Positions 59,101 through 64,000 of a stretch of 64,000 nt of DNA are shown piece after piece. The position numbers were made by a program, and so were the translations under genes. The notes beneath the pieces are model-generated. The model searched no databases. It was given only the letters and a program-made list of their open reading frames with translations, and was not told the DNA's origin. The DNA is from Cenococcum geophilum 1.58 (lineage: Eukaryota; Ascomycota; Dothideomycetes; Gloniales; Gloniaceae): positions 3,768,536 through 3,832,535 of the forward strand of contig KV748178.1 of the NCBI GenBank assembly GCA_001692895.1. The letters are read 5' to 3'. Positions within the stretch are counted from its first letter, which is position 1. Each line of letters opens with the position of its first letter.

Positions 59101-59990
59101 GGAATTATATCTAGCAGAGGTACCGTATTTAATAGTGCATTTTAGTCTTTATTCTATCTCTTATTAAAAATACGGCGAAAAATAAGCACTGCCTTTTACC
59201 CGTAAATAGACGGGCTAATAGAGCGTCTAAATACGTTATTAGAATACTACCTCCGCTACTATATTAATTATTAACAGGATAATTAGATATTATAGTTAGC
59301 TTTAGCGCAGCACGTATATAATATAAGCATCTATAGCAGTATAAAAATAACCCCTTATAAAGTATTGTTTGGGGTAAAAGCAAATAACCCCTAGAATATT
59401 AAGGATATTGTTCCTAAAAGGGAGGTACTAACGGCGTCTAAAAGAATTAAGCAAATAAGAATTCGCAGAGAGGAATTTAAAAAGTACTTGCTAGACGCCT
59501 AGGCCATATAAAAAAGGTATTATAATAAAAAATATATACCGAAAGAATTCGAGATAGGAGACGAAGTCTTACTATTTATAAAAAATATCCGAATAAAACG
59601 CATTAAGAAGAAGCTAAATCACCAGTGGCTCGGACCCTTTAAGATAATTAAAAAAACCAAAGGAAACTAAGCCTATAAATTAGAATTACTAAAATCTTAT
59701 TTAATACATCCTATATTTTATGTTTCCTTACTAGAGCTATATTAGAGAAAAGATAGTGCGGAACCGCCCCTACTTAGTAAAATTAATAGGGAACTAGAAT
59801 AGAATATAGAAGATATTCTAGACTAAAGATGGCGCCAAAAAAAGCGCGAATTTTTAGTCCGTTAGGAAGAATACTTTTAGGTATATAATAGTTGGGAACC
59901 TAAGGAGTACCTTTAGCTAAAATGTAATACTATAATTAAAACCTTTCTAAGAACCAAAGGTAAAGATTTAGTAACGGTTCCGGATATACT
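56190..59990 (+). pseudogene. pol: pol of Gypsy-5 (protease, RT, RNase H, integrase, chromodomain)
   Basis: Protease LIDSGASIGFIS near 56,217, with the catalytic DSG intact. RT 56,760-57,420: VGVPIIFILKKDRTLYLYIN, FIKLNLKDIYYQIRI, and VYLNNIIVYSN for 'YlDDilVYS' (both Asp Asn). RNase H about 57,690: YFKTDASGFTLGVIISQ, intact TDAS. Integrase 58,640-59,500: a zinc region ending LRCNMCQRIQ, core IMDFIIGLPPT near 58,915, and FYPQIDGLIERLN near 59,195. Chromodomain-like tail VEDILD-class at about 59,805-59,935 with NSQEPKEYL. Few frame changes. Inactive because of RT and stop losses. Confidence 0.9.
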
Positions 59991-61934
59991 ATAGATAAGA
60001 TAATAGGGAAGACCCCATGAATTAAAACCATAAGGTTAAGTATAGGCATTAAGAACGGAAATATTTTGCTATTATAATAGGGATCCTAGAACCCTATAAG
60101 GGGAAGCCTATAGAACCTATAGGAGAACTACTAGGGATACTATTTAAAGAAGACGCTATTTAAGAATAAGTAGTAGTAATATAAGAAGAGGCCTTAGGGA
60201 TTTAGAAGAACCCCCTAGGGATAAAAAGAGAGTATCTAGTCTAGCACTAAAGATATACAGTAGAGTTAATAATATAAAGAGGAGCAAAAGGACAGCCTAT
60301 AAAGAATTAAAATTTTTAAAAAATTATAAAGTACCTATAAGAATACTACCTGTTTATTATATATGGGAATTATAGTAATATACTACCTTTATAAGAATTA
60401 TTACCAAAGCTTAAAATAAAGGCATCCCTAAAGTATAAAGTTAATTCCTAATAATAGGGCATCCTAAAGGCACCTAAGAAGCACTATATAAAGCTATTCT
60501 ATAAAAAGAAGGAAAGAGCTAAGTAATAACTTAAATACTAGCAATAGCAATAGCAATAAGAGCCTCCTCTTCTATCTTAACGTCATTATTAACGGTATTA
60601 TTAGCTTCTCTATCCCTAGAATTATTAGTACTTCTACTAACATTCTTCTTAGAATAATAGGTACTGGAAGAATTAGTATAGGCAGGAAACTGGCGAGGAG
60701 AACGTTTATCTTAACCTTTATTACTATCCTTAGTATCCCTAGGTTCCAAATTGGCGTCTAAGTAGGGATTAGAGAGACGTTAGTTAAAGGAGTTAGTATA
60801 GTTCCTAAGTAAGTCACTAAAGAAACTCACCTAGCTAAAGTAGCCCGCGTAAGAGTATAAATGTTATTATTAATAAGGACGAGCTGTTCGTATATACGCT
60901 CCTAAATACTATATATCCGAGAATATTATATCTCCATAGTAGTGGAAACCCTTATTAAATTAAAGAGTTTGCGAGCGAGGGAAGACACCTTCTATCCCTA
61001 CCTATTACTATTAGGATGCTAGCAGAAATCTTAAATAGCGTGTTAGAGCCTATAAGTCTTATATGTATAAATAGCGGGGATTTAGCATAATTAGCGAAAT
61101 CTAGAATAAGATGGGATAGGAAATACTAGGACGTAGGTTTTTCTCCTACTGCGGTAATAGGAGCACTTAGATTTGTTTTCGCTGGAGCGAGGCATCTTAT
61201 AGACGTGGGAAGGATCCTATATAAGAGTATAAACGTAGTAACGATAGTATTTTAGGGAAACTGCCGTAAGAGCAACAGACGCTGTTTAGGGCGTCACTAG
61301 AAGAGGAACGACACTGCCGCTAGTCTAGGGACGCGTAGAAGGACTATAAGCCATTATAAGAAAATACTCTAAGAAGTTAGCATTATTATAAGAGATAAGG
61401 TAGGGATCCTATTGCTTATAAACGTATTATAAGAAGAGAATAAAGTAGCTATAAAAGAATAGCTAGAGATATAAAAGCTAAAAGCGGAGATATAAAGGAA
61501 ATAGTCTGCTAAGAGATAAAATAAATAGTGTTATTAATAAAAAGACGCGTAAGAGGCAACAGCTTATAAACTAGAAAAAAATTAAAATAAAGACGTTATT
61601 ATTAGAACCCATTTTAGGTAAATAGGGATAGTAGCTTATAAACGCGTTGCATAGAATAACCTCTAGATTAACTTATAACAAACTCTTATAATAAGAAAGG
61701 TAAATCCCATCTAATTTTTATTATTATTATTTTAGTTCTATTATAAAGGCATTATAAGGAACTATGGTAAAAGAAGAGTAGAGGAACTAAGGATAAAGTA
61801 AGGTTCTACGCTAGTAAAGAACTAGCTATAAGCCGCATTATAAAGTACCTTTCTACTAAAAATTTCCCTAGTAGTTTTAGCTAGAACTTTATAAAAGCTT
61901 AGTAGAGGCGAAGTCTTAAAGGACTAAGACCCTT
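59991..61934. other. 3' region of Gypsy-5 between pol and PPT
   Basis: About 1.9 kb, unusually long for a gypsy 3' region. The left half holds an antisense frame (60,525-61,000). In the right half the plus strand gives a Lys/Gln/Arg-rich, coiled-coil-like reading (KAEIQRKQSAKRQNKQ near 61,480), so the coding strand is unclear. No known domain. Confidence 0.5.
60525..61000 (-). pseudogene. antisense reading frame in Gypsy-5 3' region
   Basis: Minus-strand frame with protein-like composition and stops only at would-be Gln codons: GVFPRSQTL, FNKGFHYYGDIIFSDI, VSFFSDLLRNYTNSFN, then RLSNPYLDANLEPRDTKDSN and a Ser/Asn-rich tail, ending at about 60,525. The upstream limit is not clear. Product not recognised. 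The frame lies in the same position as the antisense frame of Gypsy-1, though the two peptides do not look alike. Confidence 0.45.
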
Positions 61935-61948
61935 AAAGGGGAGGTAAT
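61935..61948 (+). promoter_or_regulatory. polypurine tract of Gypsy-5
   Basis: AAAGGGGAGGTAAT just before the 3' LTR. Confidence 0.75.
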
Positions 61949-62278
61949 TATAACGGAATTCCCTAGAAGGTATATATTAGATAAGATAGAAGGAGATCTT
62001 ATTTATATTTTATCTATGTTTTAAAAGACACGGTTAGACAAATAAGGGGTAAAGGGTTTTGCTAGCGTCTTAGAAGGATTATATAGGGAGCTGGTTCTCC
62101 TCTAGAGAAGAACTAGCAATTAATCTCTAAATAGAAGTAGTTAGAAGCATTTGTCCTTTAATATATAAAACTTATTCTACCTTTAACTTACCTTTTACTT
62201 ACCCTTAACCTACCTTCTACTTACTGGTGACACTGTTAATTAGATAATTATACGTTCTAGTTAGGCTGGCCTCTTACA
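61949..62278 (+). repeat. 3' LTR of Gypsy-5
   Basis: 330 bp; differs from the 5' LTR mostly by C/T and G/A. Followed by CTTAT. Confidence 0.9.
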
Positions 62279-62283
62279 CTTAT

Positions 62284-62720
62284 AAGCTTAAACTACTAAC
62301 TAAAATAAAAATATATCTAACGTTTTATATAAACTTACTATAACCCTTAAAAGGTAAACCTATAACTTGTAAAATGCCGCCGCTACCTTCTATAATTATT
62401 AATAATAATAACGGTTCTTACTTTATTAACTTAATTAATAATATATAATAAAAAACACGATCTAAATAATTTAAACTTCTTATTAAGTAAAAAGGATATA
62501 AAATATAAACCTAGAAAACCTATAACTAAATTAAGGCTAACGCGCCTTCCTTAGTAAAAGAATTCTATAAGGACTATCCTTTATAGCCTACTTTAGCTAG
62601 ATAGATATAATATAAAGGTAAATAACTACTACCTAATATAAATATATAAAACACGATAGTAAAAAGCTTAAAATTAAAAAGAACTTAAATTACGTTATAA
62701 TGTTTATAATATAATTACGT
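62284..62720 (+). pseudogene. pol: C-terminal pol and chromodomain of Gypsy-A copy 2
   Basis: Continuation of the frame cut at 54,556, aligned with copy 1 42,970-43,400. It covers the integrase C-terminus and the chromodomain-like tail (WEP-type positions lost). Confidence 0.7.
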
Positions 62721-62739
62721 AACACGCAAGATATTAAGG

Positions 62740-62878
62740 AACTTTAACCGCCAGTTAAAGTTATCTAATTAGTTAAATCCACCTTGCTAAGACCTACTAT
62801 AAAGATATTAGTTTTACTTACCACCTTAACTAAGTTAATAGCGATTTTCTATCCCGGGGATAGAAAATCCTAATTAGC
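62740..62878 (+). repeat. double-palindrome module, Gypsy-A copy 2
   Basis: AACTTTAACC-GCC-AGTTAAAGTT (62,740-62,762) and GATTTTCTATCCC / GGGGATAGAAAATC with longer arms (62,834-62,878). The long palindrome is more perfect here than in copy 1. Confidence 0.9.
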
Positions 62879-62987
62879 CTATTTAATAATAGAATTAGTA
62901 AAACTCTATACCGCCACCTAACGCGAAAATATAATACGTAATAAGTTATAAGTCTTAACTAAAATTAAATTATTTAAACCTTTGGCT

Positions 62988-62998
62988 AAAAGGGGGGG
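62988..62998 (+). promoter_or_regulatory. polypurine tract, Gypsy-A copy 2
   Basis: AAAAGGGGGGG, then TAC, then the LTR. Confidence 0.85.
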
Positions 62999-63001
62999 TA
63001 C

Positions 63002-63304
63002 TATAACAGGACTAGCCTAGTTATAGTAGAAATGTCTTAGTAAAACACTTAATAAATAAATTCCGACGCTTTAACCAAATTCTACTAAATTAATTAAATT
63101 ACCGAAGTTTATTAAAGACCGCGTGTATATATACGCACGCATTAATCACTAAGCCCCTAATTATTTAATTATATAATTCTCTTGTTATTCCTTTCTCTTC
63201 TTTACGCAACGTCTTGTTCTTAGCGAGAACTATATACCCTTAGATTTAGATAGAATTTATATCGTTCCTTTAAATCTTCCCTAAAGTCTCTCTACGCCCT
63301 TATA
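63002..63304 (+). repeat. 3' LTR of Gypsy-A copy 2
   Basis: 303 bp, TATAACAGGACTAG...CCCTTATA, pairs with 49,619-49,921; followed by ATTAT. Confidence 0.9.
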
Positions 63305-63309
63305 ATTAT

Positions 63310-64000
63310 TACCGCTATAGATACAGATCTATAGACGGCCCGCTTCTTCTTCTAGGGCCTTATAGGTGCTAGTAAAATATTTCTCTATTATTATCTTTGC
63401 CACTACTATTGCTTATATAGTAATATTATTCTTTACGTAACTTATTTTAGTATTACAGCCCCCCTACTACCTAGTAGCCGTACTACCTACTCCCATTTTT
63501 AGATACCTATTAATCTATATAAAGAGTCTACTTATAATATCTCTAAAAGCTTAAATCTGGCCAAGCTTTTATGCTATACCTCTTTGCTTATTTAGGATAA
63601 GGTACTAATATAGCATTATTACTACTTTAAAGCCATAAACTGTATACTTATAGCCGTCCATTCTAACAACTTTACCTTTAGCGGGCTTTCTACTATTTTA
63701 GGCAGTGACTTTACTTAGATACTGCCTGTCGTCCTATAGGGGAACCGCGTAGCTATTATAGGTACTTGCCTATAGCAGTTATTCCTCTAGCCTACCTTCT
63801 ATATCCTCTCTATATAGTTAAATATATATATTTACTAGGGCGAGATAAACTAGTAGTTTACTACTTAGGTGCGAGGCTTATTCTATAATATATCCCTAGC
63901 TAGTAGGGTTAGTATTTTACCTAGTATAGCCTAGTTCTAGTTTTAGGAATTCTTTTATAGGTATATATCCCCTCTATATCTACTTACGCAAGTATACTAT
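63310..64000 (+). pseudogene. Helitron Pif1-like helicase domain, continues off the window
   Basis: Reads TARFFFQGPIGASKIFLYYY at about 63,335, corresponding to the Walker A motif 'GpgGTGKT' with Gly and Thr positions mutated. Then SSRTTYSHFQIPINLY, ILGSDFTQILPVVLQGNRVA near 63,690 (helicase motif III region) and IYQGEINQQFTTQVRGLFYN near 63,830. It follows directly on the fragment ending at 49,618. It would unwind DNA during rolling-circle transposition. Confidence 0.85.

Larger units (their letters stand above)
54557..62278 (+). mobile_element. Gypsy-5: complete chromovirus, 7.7 kb
   Basis: 330-bp LTRs (54,557-54,886; 61,949-62,278), target duplication CTTAT (54,552-54,556; 62,279-62,283). 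The uninterrupted site is visible in copy 1 near 42,960-42,975. gag, pol with chromodomain, then a ~1.9-kb 3' region with an antisense frame. Less RIP-degraded than its host. Confidence 0.95.
49619..63304 (+). mobile_element. Gypsy-A copy 2: complete chromovirus with Gypsy-5 inside
   Basis: 303-bp LTRs (49,619-49,921; 63,002-63,304), target duplication ATTAT (49,614-49,618; 63,305-63,309). Net length about 5.96 kb without Gypsy-5. Same family as copy 1, with fewer C/T losses in places (for example the gag zinc knuckle). Inserted in the Helitron helicase frame. Confidence 0.95.
31590..64000 (+). mobile_element. Helitron, broken into five pieces, right end beyond window
   Basis: Rep/helicase coding is found at 31,590-31,944, 44,030-46,209, 48,609-48,762, 49,074-49,618 and 63,310-64,000. 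The pieces are in the right order and orientation for one Rep-Hel protein. They are separated by Gypsy-A copy 1, the satellite element, a MITE and Gypsy-A copy 2. The reading picks up after each insertion at the next expected residues. The net Helitron coding seen is about 3.9 kb. The 3' hairpin/CTRR end is outside the window. Confidence 0.8.

Overview
The window looks like one block of degenerate transposable elements from the genome of a filamentous ascomycete (Pezizomycotina). I see no intact host gene. Almost every element family is AT-rich and full of TAA/TAG stops where the family has Gln or Trp. His and Cys positions have become Tyr and Asp has become Asn. That is the signature of repeat-induced point mutation (RIP, mainly CpA to TpA on either strand). 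The mix of families also fits such a fungus: Ty3 chromoviruses, fungal Ty1/copia, Tad1-type LINEs, a pogo/Fot1 transposon, a Mutator-like element (MULE) and a Helitron. Reading frames are followed through their stops; long open ORFs are mostly shadows or tandem repeats.

Left third (1-19,800). A minus-strand copia element (Copia-1: gag and one LTR) enters from the left and sits in a minus-strand gypsy gag/protease remnant (Gypsy-3). Then comes a complete plus-strand chromovirus, Gypsy-1 (4,932-15,321, TSD AATTA), with a MULE (9,190-11,757) inside its reverse transcriptase. From 15,327 to 19,800 there are fragments: a little-mutated stretch with 76-bp repeats, the 3' end of a LINE (LINE-2) with a 29-bp minisatellite, and unassigned AT-rich DNA.

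Middle (19,800-31,153). A diverged minus-strand relative of Gypsy-1 (Gypsy-1b) has lost protease, RT, RNase H and most of integrase by one internal deletion. It carries three later insertions: a pogo/Fot1 transposon (20,064-21,912), a nearly full-length Tad1-like LINE (22,375-27,938) and a solo copia LTR (30,886-31,133).

Right half (31,590-64,000). One plus-strand Helitron appears to run to the window edge, cut into five pieces by four insertions: Gypsy-A copy 1 (31,945-44,024), a 2.4-kb satellite-filled element with inverted termini (46,210-48,608), a 307-bp TA-flanked MITE (48,765-49,071) and Gypsy-A copy 2 (49,619-63,304). Each Gypsy-A copy is itself split by another complete LTR element: Copia-4 (32,695-38,763) in copy 1 and Gypsy-5 (54,557-62,278) in copy 2. 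Target-site duplications at nearly every junction give a relative order of insertion.

Features that go beyond ordinary TE decay are: a long palindrome shared by the 3' non-coding parts of a gypsy and a copia family; antisense reading frames between pol and the 3' LTR in two gypsy families; the RIP-free satellite element; and the RIP-free MITE that may carry a captured exon start.
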